A program made the translations under genes and the position numbers. This document shows positions 34,877-46,100 of a DNA stretch of 64,000 nt, piece after piece. Location of the stretch: positions 74,411,907 through 74,475,906 of the forward strand of contig NC_060249.1 in NCBI RefSeq assembly GCF_921293095.1, written 5' to 3'. The notes beneath the pieces are model-generated. The model did no database searches, was not told where the DNA came from, and was given only the letters and a program-made list of their open reading frames with translations. This DNA is from Ischnura elegans. Its lineage: Eukaryota; Arthropoda; Insecta; Odonata; Coenagrionidae. Numbering within the stretch: the stretch's first letter is position 1; each line of letters begins with the position of its first letter.

Positions 34877-35064
34877 CCTGGAGTTTAGGCCAAAAGATGC
34901 AGAGGTGTTTTGACGACGTTTCGGTTTATTTGTAAACCATCTTCAGGGCTTTAAATGAAAAAAATAAGTATACAATATTGATACATAAATAAAAGGTTAC
35001 AAGAAATATTTTTTATCTTAATATAATCAAAAACACTTTTGCATCTTTTGTCCTAAACTCCAAG
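34877..35064. mobile_element. Short fold-back element with ~37-bp arms
   Basis: Arm GGAGTTTAGGCCAAAAGATGC (34880-34900 and on to 34913) is the inverse of 35027-35062, with a few mismatches. On the minus strand the interior has CTGAAGA, one T, a GGTTTA/TAAACC hairpin and GAAAC (34911-34946), the same layout as in the fold-back elements at 16049 and 51783. No coding capacity and no clear target duplication. Confidence 0.65.
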
Positions 35065-37300
35065 AACTTTTGATCATTGAAGTGAGGAATTCCATAAAGT
35101 AGAGATAGATGTGGTGGGTATACCACGTCAATAGGCATAGCAATTGCGCGAGGAAAATATCGGAAAGAAAATTTGATGAAAAAAATCCCCTGGTTACTCT
35201 CTCGAAATAGCAATTTCATTTCTGATGTTGTTTTGTGGGTGACGGAGAACAATTTTGGCCGCGAAAATATCACAGAATGACAAAATAATTGACAAGATGA
35301 CGTATCAAGGTTGACGGTTGGCCTTATACGATCGACTGAGAGCACGGCTTGTTGACCAATTATGATGATGCAATATATTTGTTTGTACTTAAACTTTTTT
35401 TTTGTGAAAGCTTGCATAAAAAATTCTGTCCTGCCAAAAGGCCAATATTGATTGAATGCATTTAAAATTAAACCTGCTCCGAAGGCCATATTGGATGGCA
35501 ATATCTTTATACGGCATTTTGCATGAAAACTTATTTTTAGGAACCTTGATGGTGTGAAATGGAAAATTGCGTGAAATCTTGTACGAATAATTCAATGGCT
35601 GTGCGAGAAATAATTCCCGCTCTAACCCCTGTAATTTAAAAATTAAATTTAAGATTTAATGCTTCCTTAGCAAGTTTGTCCAATATTCTTTTTACGTTAG
35701 AAGTCTAGGCTGGAATGATGCCATCGGGTTTTGGTAGCGGGATGAATTGTTATGATTTAGGGGTTTAAACACTCCTGGCTCGTCGTGAGTTCTTCTCGGG
35801 CTTCCAACCGGGTAATGATCTCATTTCTCCCAACGTTTCCACTAAGGACTCGATGATGTTCATTGATCCTTCGGCGAAAATGGAGAACCCCATCCGTTCG
35901 GAGCTCAAGAGGAATTCATCTTGATAGGGTAAGGGGGTTTTTCAAGGGATGAGTGTCCTCTCCCTTAAGCAAGGCCCCTAAAACCTGATGTCTCCCCTTC
36001 CGCTAAATATTTAATATGAAAAGAAACTTTGAATCGGAAATGTCTTCCGGATCAACCTCCCACATGTCTTGTATTCGCTTTTTCGTACTATCAATATGTT
36101 CGTAATATTTCGTTTCATTGCGCTAATTTAAAAACTATGGCCACTGCCTCTCTTCATTTGTTCTTATGGTTAATTTTTTTGTGGTATCGCCCTCCAATGT
36201 ATTTCACTAGTGAAATAATGAAAAGGCTATTTTGCGTTGCACGTTTACTTATACGAATCCAAAATAAAATTTATGTTGCTTTGTGCAGTGGCTTTATACC
36301 GCGCGGTACGGAAAATTATACGTGCGAACGGAATACTGAAGATGGTAATGACATTAATTAAGCATTGTGCCTCTCTGCTCCCTTTCAATTCACATGGGTA
36401 TAAAATAAGATGCGTATAAGCTTAAATTTCAAAATACATAATTATTCACAAAGGACCCAGATTAGGTAAAGCATCGTCAAAGAAGGTCGTCCTACAATGT
36501 GAAGTTTACTCTTGATAACATTGTTAAATTTTCGGTGTCTGAACCATTTTCCTCGGCAGCAGAAATTGGCATTGTAAATTATGGTTTTTGATGACTGAAA
36601 GGTCAGGTCATTTGCGCCTTGATGCAATGGTAGGGAAAGAAGTACTGACGAAAGAAAACACTAAAAAGCTGCATTAACCCGATCCCAAGTGGAAATAGTA
36701 ATCATTCTGATGTAATATTATGAAAGATGAAGCGATAGAAATGAGGAAAGGAAACTTATTGATGAGATGCGAACGGAAAAGAGGGTTTAGATGGAGCGAT
36801 TGACGAGCGGGAAGGGGGTGTTGAAATCAATGTCCTATTAGTGCAGCGGGAGAGGGGTAGGAAGAGAAAAGGATTTATAGATGTAATGGAAGGAAATAAA
36901 GCCTTGTTGTGAATGGAAAAGGCAAGGCCAATTGAGGTGGAGGGAGAAATATTTTAAGACAATACTTAAATTATTTTATTTTGGTACACCCCTAAAATAT
37001 ATGTATTTATGAAAGGAAATATGCAAATGAAAAAATTTAAAGCCAGTTTTACGGGACAATTTTACTGATTTAAATCTATTGACTAATATCCGAGTTTTTA
37101 AATGAAAAGTATTAAACTTAAGTGTTTTTTTCCATGAGAAAACCTCCCGGGGAGCACCCCTTCCTAGGAATACGTTCGCACAGAATGCGGGTTGGTAGTA
37201 AAGAAGCATATACGAGCTTCTCGTAGTATTTAGTACTGTACTGCACATTTTAACGGTACAGTTCTAGATATACACATGACAAACAGTGCCATTACCTTTT
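35065..37300. other. Unassigned intergenic DNA
   Basis: AT-rich. The 162-codon minus-strand frame at 35013-35501 runs into the arm of the fold-back element and has no family resemblance. Nothing else supported. Confidence 0.35.
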
Positions 37301-40300
37301 CGGTCTTTAGAACCACCGCCACCTTGCTCTCAAGTGGCAGTAGTAATCACTCTTCCATTGTATATTACACCGCGTATAATTTTTAGCAGTCCAAAGGAGA
37401 AATCTCGGTATCGGAGGAAATAATAAAACTTGATCAAAACTCGGCCCCTTCCCAGGCTCTACTATGTCTTTCGCGTCTCCTTCACATCCGACGAGGACGT
37501 ACTCACGAGTTTGCCAAAGGATAAGGGCGAATGGGAAAGACGGGATAGCGGTGGTCGCGGACGCTATGCTACGCCTACCGGTGTGGTTGGTTTCGGCGGG
37601 CTTTTTCGTGGGGGCCACTGGCGGTGGGGGCGAAGACACCTCGCTATATAGTCTGTTCGTGTGTCGCGGCGCTTCCACGGTGTGCGTGCGGAGTTTGTCG
37701 GGGTGATCCCTGTGGCGGGAGGGGTGCGGGAAGGAAGGGTGCGAGATAAGGCGAAGGGAGCAGAGGGGAGTGGAAGGTGCAATGGGGAAGCGACCGGAGA
37801 GCGACTCATGCGATCCGACTCCTGTAAGCCTTATCCGAGGGAGGAGGGAATTTCGGTTCCTTTATATGTTTCGGCTCATTTGATTTGGTTCGCTACTACG
37901 ATTCGGTTCTTCAAGGCGTACGCGATGAACGAAAGTGTGGGATGAAATTGATCGATTCAGATCTCATGCAATAGGAATGTCCGATGTTCCTGTTGAGTGT
38001 AAGGATTTTGTTGTTTCCGCAAAACCTTATTTAATCTTCACCGCGAGTAACACTCCTCTTTGGCTAATTGGGTGGCGAAACGCCTTGTGAGGCTGTAGAT
38101 AAAAGTTTGAGCAAAGCAATATGTTCTTTCAGTCAAAATGATAGAATAAAAAAATTATGATTCCGTGATTTGGGCCATACCTGCCAATCCAATTTTTCGT
38201 GTTCACTAATTATGACGAATGTGTTCAATGGTTTGTGGTTCGACGAGTGATATACTACATTTCCGATGAATAAGTATATCTCACGAGTGAAATTATTTTT
38301 CCCGTTAATGACTCAAATAGAATAGTTTCAGGATAGCAAACCTCTTTAACGGCGCCCCTAAATTTGTATATGTAACTCTGCTCATTTATATTTTTCTGAA
38401 TTAATTTTTGGTCGCAGTTAAATAATTGTTGCAATTGCAATAAAGCGTGACCGCGTGACGAATTGATAATTTATTATTTGACTTATTACTCATTTTTTCA
38501 ACAACCATTTCACTGTCTTTATATTAGTAGCATTCATGAACGAATACGAGAATTCATACTTTTGTTATCCCAACAAAATCCAAGTCCTCGAATCTTTCTC
38601 TCATTCACTCACAAATTGGTCATATTGAACAATAAGTATTGAGATAATTGATTCGATTCATTCGTTTTTATACCCGTGTACCGTTCATTTTGAACGATTC
38701 ATTCATTCATGAGCGGCACGGCTCCATTAGCCGCGTCTCTCCCACGCGCGCGACGAGCCGCTCCCGCTGCCATATTGCCCCACTGGGTGACTCGGCTCGC
38801 GCTGATCGGGCGCCGCTCGGCCAGTAGTATACACACTCCGTCGCAGCAGGGTCGAAGTGAGGGGAGGAGAGCGGGAGGACTGTTTTGAGCCGGTGTTGGT
38901 GTTGCCGTTCAGCGGTGGTGGAAGGCTGATGGGGCTCGTTTCCTCCCTCTTCCCGCCTGTCAAGACTGGAAAGCAAGTGGATTGTGAAGAAGGATCGCAG
39001 GATATCTTGGTTTTCAAGGACTGGAGCGGATACGGGACCACTGTTTTGGGTATTGAGAGAGTACTCATGTTCACCTAGTGGCCTGAGATACCTCTCGCAA
39101 GGCAAGAAGACGATTAAACTGAGGGAACCGGCAGAGAAACATTGGTTTATGGGAGCCGAGGCTGGAATGGAAAGACTATTATCAGTTGGAGCAAGTGCTA
39201 TAGGTTAACCAGAGGTCTATTTATCCCGTTGAAGGACTGGGAGAGCGGATTGACGGATAGAATCTACCAAGAAAAACCGAATGAGCGGAAGTAGCGCAAA
39301 TGAGTGATCCAGAGTAACTGTATTGATGCTTGCGGAAGTGCTGCTCATCCCAGTTCATCCTGTCGCCACACTAGCCTTATCCAAGATAACTCGTGTTATC
39401 ACCTACGAAGAAGTATTTTTATAGCCTTGGAATCGTACATGGGCGATTCCCATCTCTAATTCCTCATAATTATCTCTCACGCACAATATCCTGAACACTC
39501 AGCATATCATTGACGGAATACCTAAGGCCAGAAGACCAAATCAGCGGATAACCCCAACGTTTCGCCTGGATAAAGAGTGAGTGTTTTTGAAGGAATCCTA
39601 CCCGATATGGTTCCCCCCCTCTTAGGATTTGAGTATATTTTATTTTTTAAGACGTAAGAGGACGAGTGAATGTGTGCATAAGTGTGGTCGTTGTTGTTTC
39701 GGTGTGTGAGAGTGTGTTGTTTTTCGGGGTAAGGGGCGGGGTAGGGTACTCCGCGAGACCGCGACCGCGGCCGACGCCGTGCGTCTCTCCGCCGGTTGAA
39801 GGACCTCCTCCGCGCGGCCGATCGAACCCGCCTGCGAGCCGAGGGAAAGGGAGAGAGGGGGTTGAGGAGGGAAAAGGGAGATAGTAGCTCCGACACAGCC
39901 GCGGCGGGGGACCCTCACACTACACCCTACGTGCACCCCTCATCTCGCGAAACAACCTTCCCCCAAAACGTGCATCTTTTTGAGTGTGCGTCTCGCATAG
40001 TACCTCCCTTTTTCCCCCCCACCCATCCCCGACTCACTTTCTTCAACGCACACCTCCCCCACCCTTGAAATGATCACCTGGCAGAGGCCGAAACGTCCGA
40101 TACAAGAGAAAACGTTTTTTTCCCCAACTTTTTCACGTTTTTAATGCCGACATAAAACAAAAAAGAATTTTTTTATGAGAAGGAGGTAGGACAGAGTGGG
40201 AATTAGCGACCGACGATTTGCGGGGACAATGGTGTGATGAAGAGGGCGAAAGAGTGTAGGGATCAGTTTTTTCAGCGAATACCTCCCATTTAAATTTCCG

Positions 40301-42116
40301 TTGTGCCGAATTTAGTGGGTAAAACATTCTTCGCATTTGAGAAACACCATTAAAAAAAATGATATCCTTAATTTATCTTTTGAAACGAAATATGTGCGAA
40401 AATTTTTGCCCAGTTTGGAGGATGGGAAAATCGTGAAGTTAACCGGTGCAGACGGTGTAAAGAGTGCACCGAGAAATTTCAGTGAGGAGTGCCGAGCGAA
40501 AGACACGAGCAAAGAATAAGACGGGATAGCAGAGAGATATTCTCCGCTCTTTTCAGGGGCCGTCTCTCTCTCTCTCCGGGGGGCAGAGCGCCACCACTCT
40601 CTCGCGCGCTTGCGGGATACCCGTCCTCTTTGGCCGTATCGACGCGGAGGAGGCGAGGTTAAAAAGGGGGGGTGGAGGGGGTCGGAGGGAAGGGAGGGGC
40701 AGGGCACTCGCGAGGGGCGTAGAGGGGGGGCGAAAGGCCCCTCTCTCCCTCTCCGCTCCCCTTATCCTAAGGGACTGGGGAAGGGACGCCGGAGGAAGAG
40801 GGAGTGTTTTTAGAAGAGGAGTGTGAGGAGACGAACGTTTGGCCCACACCACACAGCGAGAGTTTGCGCCTGTCGGCTGGGGAAGAGAGATTAAAGCGGG
40901 GAGGGACTATGTGTGTTGTCGGGGAGGAGCGGGGGCGGAGGAGTATATGTGGTGCTGGAGGGACTGCTGCCGATCGGAGGTTCCCCTTTAATCTGCGGGT
41001 GTGGAGGGCGGGAAGAGTATAGCCACCCCTCTCGCTCTCCTTTCCCCTCCCAGCGACATTTTCCTCCACACGAGTCTTCCTCTCCTTTTCTCTTTCTTCC
41101 TCTCTCTCTCTCCAATCCCCTCCTACTCAGTCGCGTCTCCTCGTCCTCTCCCCCCTCTAGTCCTCTCTCTTCTCTCCTTACTCCACACATACACCACCCT
41201 CCTCCCCCTGTCCTAAGCGAGGAAAATCCTACCCCGGCTCCCCGAGAGCGGCGGTTAGGCAGTCATCGGCGGCTGACTCGGGGGGTCTCCGGCCCGCACT
41301 CTTTGCCGCGCGTAGGGCCGGGGAGGGAGTGTGACAGACACGAGAGGCGCAAGGGAAGTTCGGACGGACGTGTGCGTTTGTGTTTTAAGAGGAAAAGACG
41401 AGACCTATCGAGAGTGAATGTTGGAAGGATATTTAGGGAGGAGAAGTAGGGAAAGTTTTCATAGGGATAGGGTTGGAGAACTGGTCCGGGTTAGTCCCGG
41501 CCTCCCTCCCTTTCCCTTCCCCTTTTTGTTTCGTGGGGGCCCCGGCACGCGGCGGGTCGGACCTCTACGTGGGTCGACGCCGGGACCTTTTAGCTAGCTA
41601 GTTTAACGCCGCCTCCGTCCGTTTGGGTGGAAGATTTTTTTCTTTGGTTAGAGTGGTTGCCGAAAGGGGTTGAACACCCAGCGAACACGTGTGTGTGTAG
41701 CTCTCCTCAGTAGCCGTCCCTTCTGCGGGGACTTTGGTAGTAGTGGCAGTAGCTTGACCTCCCATAAACCTTTGTCCCTTCCCCCTTTTCCCTTATCAGC
41801 ACCCACATTTCACCTTCAGAAAGTGAGCATTCTCTTCTTTCTCATCGTTCCGGTACGGCAGCGGAGACCCCGGAGGTTTCGTCCCCGAGGAAGCGGCCGG
41901 CGATCCCGGCGGACCCGGAGGCTATGGGCGGTCGCGGATGACGGCCCTTGTCGGCTCAAGAAGGATCACCGCCGCGGGTGTGCTGGTGGAGGAGGAAGTG
42001 GTGTCGGTTGGTGGTGCGGGGAGGAAGCCGGAGGCGGCGGCGGTGGTGGTGCGGCGGCCAAGTCGTCGTGGTGGTGGTGTTGGTGATAAGCAGGGGGGCG
42101 GACACACCCCCGCGGA
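37300..42116 (+). promoter_or_regulatory. CpG-rich probable promoter and 5' leader region of brp
   Basis: Base composition changes from AT-rich to CpG-rich in blocks at about 37440-37830, 38700-39000, 39700-40000 and 40540-42116. The last block alternates purine-rich runs (GGGGGGTGGAGGGGGTCGGA near 40664) and pyrimidine-rich runs (TCTCTCTCTC near 41100). Such a region ahead of a neuronal gene is consistent with a broad promoter and long untranslated exons. No TATA box, start site or splice junction can be fixed from sequence alone. Upstream ATGs with long frames occur at 41670 and 41938. Confidence 0.45.
41670..42086 (+). other. Upstream open reading frame in the brp leader (if transcribed)
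   Basis: 138 codons, ending 30 bp before the brp ATG. A second frame starts at 41938 and ends at 42147, overlapping the brp start. The peptides are low-complexity and have no family resemblance, so any role would be in translational control rather than as a protein. Confidence 0.25.
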
Positions 42117-43124
42117 ATGTCCCGCGACCCGTACGGCGGGGGAATAGTGTCCTCCACCGGGAGTCGCTCACCGAGAAGCAGGAGCCGAGGTCTTGGCGGC
42201 GGCGGTGCGGGAGGCGAGCTACCAACCGTGGACCGATCCCCGTCTCGTCCCTACCCCACCTCCTACTCCGCCCGGGGCAGCCCCGTCACCCGCAAGAGCG
42301 GGGGCGGTGGGGGCGGAGGCGGCGGCCGGGGGCCGCACTTCGTCAGCAGGTCCAGCAACAGCTCACCCATCGACCACCATCGGCACCACCATGGCGGGGG
42401 CTACTCGAGCGGGGGCGGGATCCTCGGCGGTGGCGGAGGCGGCGGTCCCTACTCCAACTACTACTACGGGGACGACGTCCTTAGCGGCAGTCCCGTGATG
42501 ATGATGGACGATCGGAGAGCGGGAGTTGGACATCACAGATCCAGAAGCGCCAGCCGCTCCGTCTCAGGGGGCTTGACCTCCTCGGTTCCGCAGCCCTCGT
42601 CTCGATACCAATCGTCTTCCATGGATCACGAGTTCGTGCCGATCAGGGAGCCCAGGGAGCGGTCGCTGGACAGATGTGGGCGCGACAGGTCCCTGGAGCG
42701 TGGCGGACTTTATAGGGACACCCTCATGATGATGGACGAGGACTCGGTGGGGGGCGGCGGGATGGGCATCTACGGCCGGTCGGCCCGCCAGTCTCCGAAC
42801 CCCGCGTCGTCCGGTGCGCTGTCCTCGGGTGGCGGCATCCTGGCCTCCCAGGACCCTGGCGGAGCCCCCGGTCAGGCTGCGGCGGCCGTCCTCCGCCACG
42901 GCTACATCGGGGAGCTGCAGCACAGCAACAACGACCTCCAGCGAGAGCTGGCCAACCTGAAGAAGGAGCTGGAGCTCACGAACCAGAAGCTGGGCTCGTC
43001 CATGCACAGCATCAAGACCTTCTGGAGTCCAGAGCTGAAGAAAGAGAGGGCGCTTCGGAAGGAGGAGTCGGCCAAGTACAGCCTCATCAACGATCAACTG
43101 AAGCTGCTCAATTCGGAGAATCAG
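42117..43124 (+). CDS. Bruchpilot (ELKS/ERC/CAST family), first coding exon, partial gene
   Basis: 336 codons in phase 0, ending at donor CAG/GTGAGT. Bruchpilot is the cytosolic scaffold of the presynaptic active zone; it organises calcium channels and synaptic vesicles and is built mainly of coiled coil. Residues 1-260 are disordered, rich in Gly, Ser and Arg, with a Gly run, a His-rich patch and Met/Asp repeats. Conserved islands are GHHRSRSASR, EFVPIREPRERS, DRSLERG and YGRSARQSP. From about 263 the coiled coil begins, with the almost invariant TNQKLGSSMHSIKTFWSPEL and SAKYSLINDQLKLL. An in-frame TAA at 42087-42089 precedes the ATG, which supports this start. The remainder of the protein is not in the window. 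Strong GC bias sets the exon apart from its AT-rich intron. Confidence 0.95.
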
Positions 43125-46100
43125 GTGAGTGCCCACTATTTATTGTCCCTGTGGCTGAGCTCTTTTGGATTAGGCGTTGCCAAGCTCGTAGTGCTTTGCA
43201 GATATACGGTATTTCTTGTGGAGTGGTAATTCTCTCTCTCTTTTATTTGAAAGAAAATAATGTTTCGTCAAAATATTTCCATCAATTGCAGTTAAAATTT
43301 GAGATTATTGCGAAAAATACATAATTTATTAGGTCGCTTTTTATTGATAATTCAGGAATTTTTTTAGAAAATGACTTAGAGAAATAATTTATTATCTTTA
43401 TGAATCTGGAATGACTATTTTTATTAAGTGCTCTGTAATAGTTCCATTCAGATTGTATTTTGTCATTGGGACATATGAATGACGGAAAATTTAATTATTT
43501 TATGAAAATAATTAAGTCAGGTTTGTGGGTTAGACCATAAACTGCCTAACCTCAAGTTGCTCCAGTATGTGATGTAACGTTCGGACAAACCCCGTCAATT
43601 AAATAGACTTATTTGAATAAATCGAGATTTTGACGTCAACTCAACGTCAATTTTGGAGGTGAAAACTCTAAGACCTTCGTGAATAGGACCCTAGATCTTT
43701 TCATGTAGTTAACGAAAGCTTTTTTGATAATTTAGATAGAACATTTCATATCAGGTCTCACCAGAACAGTATCATTTAATGAATGTGAATGACCATTATC
43801 AATTTTACACTACTAACAGTTTTCCTCTTTTTTCTGAATCCAAGGGTTTAATATAAATCAAAATTATGTAAATCATTCGTAACTAATGAATGATATTAAG
43901 ATGTTATCTAGGTGCTTAAAATAGCCATCGATTTTTTTTGTTTTTAAAAGAGAGAATGTTTTTCTCACAACCCTCATAAATATTGATTGACATGTAATGA
44001 TCCTTTTGAGAACTTTGCATTGTGAATTCCATTATAACAGTCTTTATTGAGTTGGAAAGTTCATTTTTGTCTGGCCTTGAAACGAGCTTTGTTTTCGGAT
44101 TTAGAGATACTTGCCATTTGCGCGCGCTCGCTCTCAAGGGTACTTCATTTAGATGCATCTGACATTTCGTCTCTACAACTGAGCGTTCCACTTAAATGCA
44201 TTCAATATTCATGCCAACTCCTCCATTCCACTGGAGGCGTGGCTTTGAGGGACTGAAGGCTTGTGATATGCTCAGCGTCACGCCCTCATCAATTTACGTG
44301 TGGAATCGCATTTTTGGCGTACCACTTTACAATACCCTGGGTTCCTTCGTAATAATTTTAAGTGGCACTTGCAGAAATAGATGGCCATGATTTTCGTAAA
44401 TATTAAGGTACCTGCAAACAACCTCTCCACCTGAGGAGGATTACAGCTATTGGAGTTAACTACGCTTCGATTACATACTACTCTGTAATAATGCTGGGTT
44501 TGGGCGTGTGATATCGATTCCGTAAGGTCCGTTTAGAATACATGCTTTTAACTCAAGGCATATTTATTGCTAATAATCGTGTTATTTCTGCCATATAGAC
44601 TCCTCCAGAACTTAATACTTTAAAATGTTACTTAATTTGCTGCATCCATTGCTTACACTTTGTCACTAGTAGCTAAGTACAAATGGTTTCGTATTCAATA
44701 GTTGAATTCGAATTTGCGAAATGAATTTAGGTCCGAGATCTAATCAGGACTTGAAGATGCAAAAGAGATTATGCAGCTCATGTTTCTGCGTTTTTTTTTC
44801 ACTGCAGCGGTTTTGTTTTTGTACCCGGCAAATTTCTGTCTTGCGTCCAAAAAACGGGTATCCTATAGCGATCTAGCCGCTAGGCCACCACGCCCCGCCC
44901 AAAATTGCCGTGAAATTGAACGTTATACCTACATCTTGTTAACTTTCACATTATATCCTGGTACGTTTTATGAGGCCTATAATCAATTAGTGGAAGGGTT
45001 AGATGTAAATGTAGTGAAGGCTTAGGTACAAAAAGCTGTAGTGTTTTCTGAAAAGACCGTGGTGGAACGCTTTGAGTGAGTTTTCCTATCGGGATCATTG
45101 CACACCGCTGGAGGCGTGCTTAAAAATAGATAAAAATGGATTAAATACTTACGATCATTTTTATTTGAATATTTTACCATGAGAACATAGGATTCTTAGT
45201 TTGAACCTCAATAGAAGAAGAAGACTTCGATAGAAAAATCACTTTACTCTAGGAAATAGGATTTAACCAGTTTCAGTCCCGTGCTCTCGGCCAATGGCTA
45301 ACCCACCACCGTGGCTACGCAATTGCAAATAGGACTCATTGTTAGGAAAGGGAAAGTTGTTTCTTCGCTGACGTGAATAAAAAACGCAGTGGTTGAGATT
45401 CGGAGTTTATTTCGAGCTCTAATTCGCTTCTCATGCGTTCGTCTGTGCAAATGGTCCAGGCGATATCAGTCCCGGCATTGGTGACAATATTTAACTTGGC
45501 GTGAATTCATTGGGAACCAATTTATCGCGGTTTTGCTCTCTTTAATCCAACGGGACCTGCGGATGCTTCTATTGGTGGTGTTTTTAAGGGGTCTGGACCG
45601 AAGATAGATTTCATTCGGAGAAGCCTCCGTTCCCCCATCTTCGTTTTCATTCGAACTGAATCAGATCGTTGGGCGGGAGTCGATTGTGGTAACACGAGGC
45701 TTTTCTTTGAGACCCTTCATTTTTACAGCATGGTCGGATTACAATACTTCCCTCCGTTAAAAATGTGACTTTTTACTTCTTATGTCCATTATTTTGTGGC
45801 TAAGAACATCGGGTTGGTTTGATACTTTTGAATCTTGGTTACTATACACCCAATTAGTTCTCAAAGCTTACTATTCATACAATTCATGCTAAAAATGACG
45901 CTGTTTTGCGAAGAAATACCGACCCCTGCTTGTTTCTGTGTGAAGAGGCCTTCAGAAGAGTAACTGGTCGGTATAATCTTTGTTCCCTTGGAGTCTTCAT
46001 GTTGAATTGACTAATGCCAAGTGTTTTATTCATCTTTGAATAAATCCCTTCCTTTGCTGGGGCACTCACCTTTGGATCAATCACCTAAGATCTTGTTCAT

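Noticed and set aside
35013-35501. 162-codon minus-strand frame
   Set aside because: Its C-terminal part is the arm of a fold-back element and the rest has no motif.
40913-41449. 178-codon plus-strand frame in the brp leader region
   Set aside because: Low-complexity Ser/Pro/Arg product of CT and CpG tracts.
42564-43136. 190-codon minus-strand frame opposite the brp exon
   Set aside because: It mirrors a GC-rich coding exon and has no recognisable motif.
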